Positions 35,349-42,854 of a stretch of 64,000 bases of DNA are shown one piece after another; the stretch's first letter is position 1, and every line of letters starts with the position of its first letter. Below the pieces are notes generated by a model. The model was not told where the DNA came from. It searched no databases and saw only the letters and a program-made list of their open reading frames with translations. The translations under genes were made by a program, and so were the position numbers. Location: contig NC_005125.1 of the NCBI RefSeq assembly GCF_000011385.1, positions 2,108,001 through 2,172,000 on the forward strand, in the 5' to 3' direction. Source of the stretch: Gloeobacter violaceus PCC 7421. Its GTDB lineage: Bacteria > Cyanobacteriota > Cyanobacteriia > Gloeobacterales > Gloeobacteraceae.

Positions 35349-36323
35349 ATGCCTAGCGAAGCTCAAAGCCTATGGCAGCAGGTAATTAATTCTGCGGTTT
35401 TAGTTGCCGTAATTACTAGCCTAACCTCCATCGTTACATCGTTAATAAACAACCAAAAAAAGAGACGAGTTCAACCAATTGACAGCAAGCTGTTTAGGGT
35501 GTTGAGTGTCAAGCAGAGATATACAGAACATCAACCGCTCACCTTTGGGGATATTTTGGCTTATGCTCTTGCAGCATCGTACGGGGTGCTGGCAGCTACA
35601 GCCCTATACATTTGGTTTTTATCTAATACAATACAGAATCTATTCGTTGTTTTACTTTTCGGTGTCCAAGCTTTCCTGATTTACACGGGTGTATCACTTT
35701 CGAAATCTCAATTAGAACCTCGAGCCGAGATCGAAGTAGAAGCAGACTTTGATGTTCTAGTTAGTAGATCTTTAGAGTCTCTTTCGGTTCTAGATGCCAA
35801 GCTGACGGTTCTAGACATAAAAAATGGAACTGTTGAAGCCAGAATTGGGCAAAATTTTCTTTCTCTTGGTCAAAAGATAAGAATTCGGTTAAACAAGACA
35901 GCTGATAAAAATTGTCGTTTAGTCGTTTACAGTTCTCTGGTAAAAGATGATCCTGAGTTAACCAAGCCCAAGGTACGGCAAAAAGGCAACTCGAATATCG
36001 TCAGCAAATTTATTCAGCAGTTTACTGGTATGTCGGGAATGGGATTCGAATCGGCCAAACTCACCCCATCTACGCCAAGCGGTCGAGAACTTACACAAGC
36101 CGCTGAGCAGAACGCACTTCCCGTTCAACACATCGTGACCAGGTTGAGCATGTCTGAACCAGAATTACTTGAGTTTGTCAAATCCAGGCAAGTGATTGTT
36201 ACCAGGCAAGATGTGCGAATCGAAGCTGATGACGATCCATATGACTGGGGGGAGACTGACCCAAAAACAATTGGTAAACCTGTGTATTTTGATCCTGAAT
36301 TAGGGCCAGTGGTCGAAGAATAA
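35349..36323 (+). CDS. Membrane protein with a candidate antitoxin-like C-terminal tail
   Basis: 324 residues. Residues 1-75 include a first hydrophobic stretch (INSAVLVAVITSLTSIVTSLI) and 74-117 two membrane helices (ALAASYGVLAATALYIWFL, LFVVLLFGVQAFLIYTG). The middle is a soluble beta-rich domain (SLGQKIRIRLNK). Residues about 265-324 form a distinct acidic tail: LSMSEPELLEFVKSRQ, RQDVRIEADDDPYDWGETD. The stop overlaps the start of the MazF-like gene by one base (TAATG). Tail position, charge and coupling suit an antitoxin of a type II pair, fused to a membrane module; this is inference. AT-rich like the neighbouring pair. Confidence 0.6.
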   Translation: MPSEAQSLWQQVINSAVLVAVITSLTSIVTSLINNQKKRRVQPIDSKLFRVLSVKQRYTEHQPLTFGDILAYALAASYGVLAATALYIWFLSNTIQNLFVVLLFGVQAFLIYTGVSLSKSQLEPRAEIEVEADFDVLVSRSLESLSVLDAKLTVLDIKNGTVEARIGQNFLSLGQKIRIRLNKTADKNCRLVVYSSLVKDDPELTKPKVRQKGNSNIVSKFIQQFTGMSGMGFESAKLTPSTPSGRELTQAAEQNALPVQHIVTRLSMSEPELLEFVKSRQVIVTRQDVRIEADDDPYDWGETDPKTIGKPVYFDPELGPVVEE

Positions 36324-36697
36324 TGAGGAGGAGACCCCTTCGCATAAGAGACATCGTAGTGGTGCAATTTCCCAAACATATGCCACGAGGGCGCGAGCAA
36401 GAAGAAGAGCGACCGGCAATTATCGTCGGTATACCATCTCAGCTGGGTGAACCCCGTTTCTCAATGTTGATAGTTGTTCCGTTAACTACCAGTCGAGAAC
36501 AAAATTGGGCTGCTGCTTGCCCAAGGCTCTACCCAAAACTTGCTGCCGGTACAGGTGGCTTACCGCGAGAATCAGTCGTTTTAATCGATCAAGTTCGCAG
36601 TGTGGATAGGCTCCGCCTTCTTCGCTTCATTGGCTCGCTGACACTCGAAGATTACGAGCCTATTTTGGCTGGATTATGTCAAATGCTCTGCCCTTAG
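36323..36697 (+). CDS. MazF/PemK-like growth inhibitor (probable toxin)
   Basis: 124 residues. The pattern IRDIVVVQFP (beta-1), RPAIIVGIPS (beta-2/3), LIVVPLTTSREQ and LPRESVVLIDQVRSVDRLRL is that of the MazF/PemK/CcdB-fold endoribonuclease family. Such toxins cut single-stranded mRNA. The start overlaps the stop of the preceding gene, as in most antitoxin-toxin pairs. The inserted loop between strands, with RGREQEEE, is longer than in MazF. Confidence 0.8.
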   Translation: MRRRPLRIRDIVVVQFPKHMPRGREQEEERPAIIVGIPSQLGEPRFSMLIVVPLTTSREQNWAAACPRLYPKLAAGTGGLPRESVVLIDQVRSVDRLRLLRFIGSLTLEDYEPILAGLCQMLCP

Positions 36698-36705
36698 ACG
36701 TAGTA

Positions 36706-37180
36706 CTACACTTTTTCTACTGCGTCCTCAGCTAAGGAATACTCCTGCTGCAGTCTCAGCATCCGCTTACCAGAAGCCATGGCCATTTGCTTCAAGCAGG
36801 CGGCCCACGACGTTGCGAAAGGCTTCCGGGTTGGCGCGGCGCAGCCGCTCGGCCATCGCTGCATCGAGAACATAAGTCTGGGCGGCCTGGTCGTAAATCC
36901 AGCCGTCGCAAAAATCGGCGATCGCTCCCCAACCGAATCAGGGCCGTGAAGCGCTAGGACATCTCGACCGCTCCCCCGGAACCCGCCGCCGCCATCTGCT
37001 CGGCCCACTTCGGGTTGAGCAACTTGCTGCAGTATTCCAAGCGCAACAGCTTCTCCAGTTCAATCGCCTCGGGGTTACGGGCGCGGCTCTCGACAAAACT
37101 GGCCCCACCGCCTTGCCCTCGGCCCGCTCGGCGACGAGTTTGAGCGCGCCGGTGTTGGCGCAGTACTCCTGGATATCGGG
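36706..37180 (-). pseudogene. Relic B of a ChlH/BchH-like magnesium chelatase subunit H
   Basis: Reading the reverse strand with frame changes gives a continuous chelatase C-terminus: IQEYCANTGALKL, ARNPEAIELEKLL, LLNPKWAEQMAAAGSGGAV, an in-frame TAG where Gln is expected (MS*RFTALI), a shift, then AIADFCDGWIYDQAA, AERLRRANPEAFRNVVGRL, EANGHGFW, another stop/shift, and MLRLQQEYSLAEDAVEKV at 36706. I count at least three frameshifts and two stops, so it is dead. The 5' part is cut off where a copper-ATPase relic begins on the other strand. Confidence 0.75.
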
Positions 37181-37925
37181 TTGAATCTTCCCGCCGTCTC
37201 CGAATTTAGCGCCATCCCCGGCCAGGGGGTACAGGCCGAGATCGGCGGCAAAGTGCTGAGGGTGGGTGGGCCGCGGCTGTTGGAAAGCGGCCGGGTGCAG
37301 GTGCCGGAGGAGCGGTCGCGGCTGGCGCACCGGTGGGGCGAGCAAGGCCAAACCGTCGTCTATCTTGTCGAAGAGGACCGGGCCCAAGCCGCCTTTCGCC
37401 CTGGCCGACGTGATGCGGCAGTAGGGCATCTGGGTGGTGATGCTCACCGGCGATAGCAACCCGGTGACCCGCTGGGTGGCGGGGGAATTGGGAATCGACA
37501 TGTACCTCGCCCAGGTTTTGCCGCAGGCCAAATCCGCGAAAGTCCGGCAACTCCAGCAAGAAGGCGCGAAAGTGGCGATGGTCGGCGACGGAGTCAACGA
37601 CGCCCCGGCTATTGCCCAAGTGGACGTGGGCATCGCCATCGGAGCGGGCACCGACGTGGCGCGCGCCACGTCGGGGATCGTGCTGGTGCGCAACGACCCG
37701 CGCGACATCGCCAGGATCGTCGCCCTTAGCAAAGCGAGCTACGGCAAAATGGTCCAGAACTTGATCTGGGCTGTAGGATACAACGCCGTCTCCCTGCCGC
37801 TCGCCGGCGGGGTGCTGGCCGGTGTGGGCTTCGTGCTGCCGGTGTGGGTAGGGGCGGTGCTGATGTCACTGAGTACGATGATTGTCGCCATCAACGCCCA
37901 GACGCTGCGCGGCTCAAAACTTTAA
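37181..37925 (+). pseudogene. Relic of a P1B-type (copper) transporting ATPase, C-terminal third
   Basis: The first part (37181-37420) reads the nucleotide-binding domain: EFSAIPGQGVQAEIGGKV, RVGGPRLLESG. After a one-base insertion, a TAG and a missing stretch, a second frame reads MLTGDSNPVTRWVAGELGID, AMVGDGVNDAPAIAQVDVG, GTDVARATSGIVLV and the last two membrane helices. The phosphorylation motif DKTGT, the A-domain and the metal-binding helices are absent. It therefore cannot transport. The family resembles CopB-type ATPases. Confidence 0.8.
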
Positions 37926-37966
37926 TTCATAAACCGAGAATCCCGAGGCTTTAGCCGTGTGAAGTG

Positions 37967-38416
37967 TCAGGTTGTTTCCTTGCCTGGCAGGAAATCCGGG
38001 TTCAGGCTTTGTTCCAGCGTAAAAGGACAAACCGTAGGAAACGCCCCGTAGGAAAAGTTAGTTTCTCGGACCGCTAGATCCAGACCGCCCTCGTAGACTG
38101 TAAGCCACGCTTCGCCAAGGTACGGCTGCAAGCTGGGATTGTCGCGCAGCAGTTCGCCAATCTCGCGGCGCTGCTCGCGGATGGTGGCAAGCCGGCTGTT
38201 GCTGCGGCCCTCGGGCTGGAACTGCCACTTGAGCAGATGTCCGAGCAGAACACCCAGCCGGTTTCGCAACTCCTGCCGCTCTTTTCTGCCCAAGGATGCA
38301 ATTTCCTCGATGAGATTGGCGACATCCAGCTGTTCCCACCGGCACTCCTTGAGCAGACCGATTTGCTGCTGCGTCCAGGCGTAGAAATCCGTTTCGTAGA
38401 GCGGGTACACGCGCAT
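37967..38416 (-). CDS. DUF29 family protein
   Basis: 149 residues. It has the DUF29 pattern: YETDFYAWTQQQIGLLKECRW, then DVANLIEEIASLGRKERQEL, LLGHLLKWQFQPE, and SLQPYLGEAW. These are helical proteins of unknown function, expanded in cyanobacteria. Start ATG at 38416. No apparent operon partner. Confidence 0.9.
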   Translation of the reverse strand: MRVYPLYETDFYAWTQQQIGLLKECRWEQLDVANLIEEIASLGRKERQELRNRLGVLLGHLLKWQFQPEGRSNSRLATIREQRREIGELLRDNPSLQPYLGEAWLTVYEGGLDLAVRETNFSYGAFPTVCPFTLEQSLNPDFLPGKETT

Positions 38417-38477
38417 TCGGGGCTTAGTGCTCCCTCAAATATACCGATGCTTGGCAGCGGCGTTTGGCACATGCACT

Positions 38478-39947
38478 CTAGACAAGGTTGGAAACTTTTA
38501 AGCTGCGCAGGGTGGCGGTTTTTTTGTGCTGGTGCTCCTGCATGCGGCAGAGGATGTCGGCGAGGGAGTGCACAGCTTCCACGATGTGGGGGCCTTTGTT
38601 GAGCATGACGCACTCGGCGCGCTGGCTCATCGCCGCGTCGGTAATCTCGGCGCGCGAGGGCAAACCCTTTTTGGCCAGTTTTTCGAGCACCTGGGTGGCC
38701 CAGACCACCGGCATGTGCCCCGCTTCACACAGCCAGAGGATTTCCTCCTGCACCTCGGCGGTGCGCTCCCAGCCGCACTCGACCGCCAGATCCCCGCGGG
38801 CAATCATCACCCCGGCCGGATAGGAGCGCATGGCAGCCAGGATCAGCCTTGGTAACTGCTCGAAGCCCCGGCGCGTTTCGATCTTGAGCAAAATGCCCAA
38901 ATGTCCTGCCCCCCGCTCGCCCAGGGCCGCCTGCAGCGCAAAGACATCCTCGGGTTCATTGGCGAAGGACATTCCGACGATGTCGGCGCGGCGGGCGACA
39001 AAATCGAGGTGCTCCAGATCCTGTTCGCTCAGCCCCCGAAGCTTCAGGCGGCTCTCGGGAAAATTGATCCCCTTGTCGGCGGCCAGGCGACTGCCTTTGT
39101 CGTCGGCCCGGGTGATCTCCAGCTGGATTTCGTCCTGCGCTACCCCGCGCACGACGCTCTCGATTTTGCCGTCGTCGAACAGCACCGCCTCGCCCACCTG
39201 CACACCGCCGTAGATCCCGCTTACCGCGCACACCACGCGCGCCGGGGAATCTTCGCAGGCAGATCGGCCCTCTTCTGCGTCGCGGCAGAGGACGAGCCCC
39301 TCACCTTTGCGGAGGGTGAGCGGTTCGGCAAGCGGTCCGGTGCGCAATTTCGGTCCGCCCAGGTCCATCAAGATCCGGCAGGCGCGCCCCACCTCCCGCT
39401 CGGCGCGGCGGATGTTGCCCACCATGCGCTCCCAGACCGTCTCGCTGTCGTGGACGCAGTTGATGCGCGCACAATTCATCCCGGCCCGGATGAGAGCGCA
39501 CAACAGCCGGTAATCGCCTTCGGCTTCGCTGGGTAGGGTGACCATGATCCGGGTGGCGCGCGTCGCGGGCCTCGGTCCCAGGAGCACCTCGGTGTGGGCG
39601 GTGAGCAGATCCCGGCCCCGGGCATAATCGTCCGCAAAAGAAACGACCTCGCCGCCGCTGCCCGCGAGTCGCTCAAGCACCTGCACCACGGCGTTCAAAC
39701 TTGCCATGGTGTGCGCCTCGGTGCGGCCCAGCGACGAGAGGCCCAGACCACTCAACTGCTCCTGAATTTCGCGCAGGTCGAACTGGCGCAGGGCGAGGTA
39801 GTCGATGAGATTGTGGGCACTGTCGGCAAAGTTGGGATGAACGTGCTGAAGGTGCTCAGCGAATTGTTGCTTGAGGCTCTCTGCGTGGGAGCGGATCGTG
39901 TCGAGCTGATCGATCAGTGCTTCGAGCTGCGGTTGAACGGCGGACAT
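38478..39947 (-). CDS. Pyruvate kinase-like protein with an N-terminal extension and no C-terminal domain
   Basis: 489 residues from MSAVQPQLEAL. About 130 N-terminal helical residues precede a pyruvate-kinase barrel: ARINCVHDS, LMDLGGPKLRTG, INFPESRLKLRG, ILLKIETRRGFEQLP (catalytic Lys), MIARGDLAVECGWE, and WATQVLEKL...PSRAEITDAAM. The protein stops after ECVMLNKGPHIVEAV, so the usual allosteric C-terminal domain is missing. It probably still binds PEP, Mg2+ and ADP, but could have shifted to another role. A conventional pyruvate kinase should exist elsewhere. Confidence 0.8.
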   Translation of the reverse strand: MSAVQPQLEALIDQLDTIRSHAESLKQQFAEHLQHVHPNFADSAHNLIDYLALRQFDLREIQEQLSGLGLSSLGRTEAHTMASLNAVVQVLERLAGSGGEVVSFADDYARGRDLLTAHTEVLLGPRPATRATRIMVTLPSEAEGDYRLLCALIRAGMNCARINCVHDSETVWERMVGNIRRAEREVGRACRILMDLGGPKLRTGPLAEPLTLRKGEGLVLCRDAEEGRSACEDSPARVVCAVSGIYGGVQVGEAVLFDDGKIESVVRGVAQDEIQLEITRADDKGSRLAADKGINFPESRLKLRGLSEQDLEHLDFVARRADIVGMSFANEPEDVFALQAALGERGAGHLGILLKIETRRGFEQLPRLILAAMRSYPAGVMIARGDLAVECGWERTAEVQEEILWLCEAGHMPVVWATQVLEKLAKKGLPSRAEITDAAMSQRAECVMLNKGPHIVEAVHSLADILCRMQEHQHKKTATLRSLKVSNLV

Positions 39948-40102
39948 CGCTCTAAACCGAATGGCCGGGTCGCTACTTTGCATGATAGCGGCAGGGGTTG
40001 CCCACCACCTGTATCCGATGGCAGTCTGTTACAGACGACCGAAACCCACCGGGGGCGCGCGGCGTCCAATCAAGCAGAAGGCACTTACGGAAGCAACTCG
40101 CT

Positions 40103-40792
40103 GTGATTCGACTCGAAAACATCGTCAAGAACTACACCCTGGGTGAGGTGGTCGTGCCGGTGCTGCGGGGCATCGAGCTGGCGATTGCCGCCGGGGAATA
40201 TACCGCGATTATGGGGGTCTCCGGCTCCGGCAAATCGACCCTGATGAACATCATCGGTTGTCTGGATCGCCCGAGCGGCGGACGCTATCTGCTCGAAGGC
40301 CGGGACGTCACCGACCTCGACGACGACGAACTGGCCGAGGTGCGCAACCGTCGCATCGGCTTTGTCTTCCAGCAGTTCAACCTGCTGCCGCGCCTGAGCG
40401 CCCTCGAAAACGTGATGCTGCCCATGGTCTACGCGGGTTACACCAAAGCGGACCGCCGCGGGCGCGCCGAGGCGGTCCTTGAGCAGGTGGGTCTGGCCGA
40501 TCGCCTGCAGAACAAACCCAGCCAACTCTCCGGCGGCCAGCAGCAGCGCGTCGCCATCGCCCGCGCCCTGGTCAACGAACCGGCCCTACTGCTGGCGGAC
40601 GAACCGACCGGCGCCCTCGACACGCGCACCAGCGAGGAGGTGATGGCCCTGCTCACCGCCCTCAACGACGGCGGGATCACGATTGTGATCGTCACCCACG
40701 AACCGGAGGTCGCCCGGCAAACCCACCGGATGATCCGCGTCCAGGACGGATTGATCATCGACGACGCGGCGGTGCTCACCGGCCAACCGTGA
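40103..40792 (+). CDS. ABC transporter ATP-binding protein, LolD/MacB type
   Basis: 229 residues from a GTG at 40103. Walker A GVSGSGKST, Q-loop FVFQQFNLLPRL, signature LSGGQQQRVAIARAL, Walker B LLLADEPTGALD, and a His switch VTHEPE. LolD/MacB/FtsE-type motifs (IIGCLDRPSGGRY, RNRRIGFVFQQFNLLPRLSA) imply a mechanotransmission or lipoprotein/peptide export ATPase. The partner permease is not adjacent: the next gene is on the opposite strand, so it must be encoded elsewhere. Confidence 0.9.
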   Translation: MIRLENIVKNYTLGEVVVPVLRGIELAIAAGEYTAIMGVSGSGKSTLMNIIGCLDRPSGGRYLLEGRDVTDLDDDELAEVRNRRIGFVFQQFNLLPRLSALENVMLPMVYAGYTKADRRGRAEAVLEQVGLADRLQNKPSQLSGGQQQRVAIARALVNEPALLLADEPTGALDTRTSEEVMALLTALNDGGITIVIVTHEPEVARQTHRMIRVQDGLIIDDAAVLTGQP

Positions 40793-40806
40793 GCGCGTCC
40801 GCACTT

Positions 40807-41841
40807 TTAGCGCGGATAAAGAGGCGGCACCGGCATGTAGGGAACCCCGGCGGGCGGATAGGGCACTCCGGCGGGTGGGTAGGGGACCCCCGCCGGCGGG
40901 TACGGGTACGGGTACGGGCTGTTGTAGCCGTACCCCGGTGGATAGACCGGTGCCGGACCGACGGGGCTCACCGGATAGATCATCGCCGGGGTGCTTGCGG
41001 CGTTGGGCACCACCGCCTGGCCGGGCAGGTGGGCGGGCGAGAGTTCCGTCTGCGGCTGGGTCATGTCCACTTCGGCCATAAATTCGACCGACAGGCTCTG
41101 TAGCGGCGAGAGATCGGCCACCAGCACGCTCGGGATGTCGCGCTCGAGAATTTCTTCTTGCTCGCCGGTCGATTGGTTGACCGCACCCTGCTGCTGCAGC
41201 GCCCCGATCAGGCCCCCCAACGCCCCGATCGCCGAACCGGCGCGGTAGGATCCCCAGGTGCCGCCGATCGCGCCAACCATACTGCCGGTGGCGCGGCCGA
41301 CGCTGCTGGTGGTCCGGCCCTGGGTCACCCCCCGCCGTTCGCGTACATAAGATTTGGTCAGATCCTTGCCGTCCTGGACCGTCTGCAGGCTGTAGGGATC
41401 TGCCCGCAGTTTGCCGGGCACCGGATCGCTCATCGCCTGCACTTTGTAGACGCGGTTTTCGATGACGAGCGTATCGAAGACAAATTGCCCCAGCTTTTCA
41501 TCAAGCCGGTTGAGCGCACCGAGCAACATCGAGCCGCTCGGCAACTTGACATCGCCCATGCGACCTGAGACCGGAATTTGCACAGCCTTACCCTCCTCGA
41601 CGGTGAGCGCTGAAATCGGCCCGCCGGCTACGAAGGTGACGATCAGATCGCCGCGGGTGCCGGCAGCGATTTTCTGCACGCCGGTGCGAAAACTGCGGAT
41701 GGACTCGCCCGTTCCTTCGGTGATGACCGGGGGTTGGGCGCGCAGCGTCGGTTGCGCCAAGACTTGAGGTGCAGCGGTGCACAGAACGATCGCCAGGGCA
41801 GCCCCCAGCCGTACCGGAAGCAGAAGAACGGTATTCGACAT
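40807..41841 (-). CDS. Exported protein with a proline-rich repeat tail
   Basis: 344 residues. A signal peptide ends near PQVLAQP. The middle (about 40-260) is beta-rich with VENRVYKVQAMS-like strands and a Gly-rich region (GRATGSMVGAIGGTWGSYRAGSAIGALGGLIGAL) that may insert in a membrane. The C-terminal 60 residues are low-complexity Pro/Tyr/Gly, including three copies of PPAGVPY. The arrangement faintly recalls VirB10/TrbI periplasmic bridges, but I see no firm family match. It converges on the ABC ATPase. Confidence 0.55.
   Translation of the reverse strand: MSNTVLLLPVRLGAALAIVLCTAAPQVLAQPTLRAQPPVITEGTGESIRSFRTGVQKIAAGTRGDLIVTFVAGGPISALTVEEGKAVQIPVSGRMGDVKLPSGSMLLGALNRLDEKLGQFVFDTLVIENRVYKVQAMSDPVPGKLRADPYSLQTVQDGKDLTKSYVRERRGVTQGRTTSSVGRATGSMVGAIGGTWGSYRAGSAIGALGGLIGALQQQGAVNQSTGEQEEILERDIPSVLVADLSPLQSLSVEFMAEVDMTQPQTELSPAHLPGQAVVPNAASTPAMIYPVSPVGPAPVYPPGYGYNSPYPYPYPPAGVPYPPAGVPYPPAGVPYMPVPPLYPR
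40841..40903 (-). repeat. Three tandem 21-bp units encoding PPAGVPY
   Basis: Units at 40841-40861, 40862-40882 and 40883-40903 each encode one heptapeptide on the reverse strand, followed by a GGGTAC hexamer repeat (to about 40918). The differences between units are mostly synonymous. The copy number is likely to vary between strains. Confidence 0.8.
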
Positions 41842-42067
41842 GACAAACTCCTTTGGCAGATCCGGAAGCTAGGACCTTCCCGGCTGCACCACAGAGGTAT
41901 CCTACCCGAGCAAGATGCCCTGACTAGTCGCCAGTAGTAAATCTTAAAATTTTGTTTTTTGTGGTAAATCTTTGGCTTGTGGTATGTGCGTCCATGCTTG
42001 CACACCTGTTGGTACAGGTTAGTGTCTGCGCCCGACAAACCGATCGGGTTCTCTACCCAAAACCTGC

Positions 42068-42850
42068 TCAAGTGGCGCTTGGATTTTTACGGCGCAGTTC
42101 CGAGCGGATGTGTCGCGCCGTTGCCTCGGGGGCTTCGAGGGGCAGCAGGTGTCCGGCGTCGGGCACCGTCACCAGACGTGCCCCGGCGATGCGGCCTACG
42201 ACTTGCTGTTCGAGCAGGCGGGGCGAGAGGACCGGGTCGGCCTCGCCGACAATCACGAGGACGGGTAGGGCGATCTTGTCCATCGAGTCGGAGAAGTCCT
42301 CGCGGCTGCCGTGCTGCAGCCAGGCCCGCCAGGCCGCCTCCGAAGTGCGCAGGTTGTCCGCGACGACTTGCTCGAACTGTGGACCTGGGAGCGGTCTGGC
42401 GGTGATTTTGCGGGCGGTCTCCTCGGCGGCGGCCCGTTCGCCGTGGGTGTCGAGCATTCGGGAGCGCTCCGCCTCGGGCATCGGTTCGGGGCTGGGCGGC
42501 GAGGGGGCAACCAGCACGAGCGATTGCAGTCCGGCCGGTTGCCTTGCGGCAAAGGCGAGGGCAATCTTGCCGCCCATCGAGTGGCCGACCAGGATGTACC
42601 GGGTAAGGGCGAGCGCCCCAACCAGCCTTTCGAGGTCGTCTGTGTAATCGCTTATCGCGTATTGGCCCGCCGCCTCCGAGGCTCCAAACCCCCTCAAGTC
42701 CGGCGTGGTGCAGCGTGCGGCGTCCGCGAGGCGCTCGATCACGGCGAGCCAGGTCTGCGACGACCCGCCGAAGTAATGCAAAAACACCAGCGCCGGCTCG
42801 CCCGCGCCCCGCTCTAGTACCTTGAGCATCGCCGCGTCCTCCGGTGCCAA
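42068..42850 (-). CDS. Alpha/beta-fold hydrolase
   Basis: 260 residues. LVFLHYFGGSSQTW (oxyanion region), LVGHSMGGKIAL with the nucleophile Ser near residue 94, GEADPVL (acid) and AGHLLPLEAPE (His) form the complete catalytic triad. Substrate not predictable. It ends the strand-coherent run with the GH1-like gene (4-base gap) and GMC oxidoreductase, and probably belongs to their operon. Confidence 0.85.
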   Translation of the reverse strand: MAPEDAAMLKVLERGAGEPALVFLHYFGGSSQTWLAVIERLADAARCTTPDLRGFGASEAAGQYAISDYTDDLERLVGALALTRYILVGHSMGGKIALAFAARQPAGLQSLVLVAPSPPSPEPMPEAERSRMLDTHGERAAAEETARKITARPLPGPQFEQVVADNLRTSEAAWRAWLQHGSREDFSDSMDKIALPVLVIVGEADPVLSPRLLEQQVVGRIAGARLVTVPDAGHLLPLEAPEATARHIRSELRRKNPSAT

Positions 42851-42854
42851 GCGC

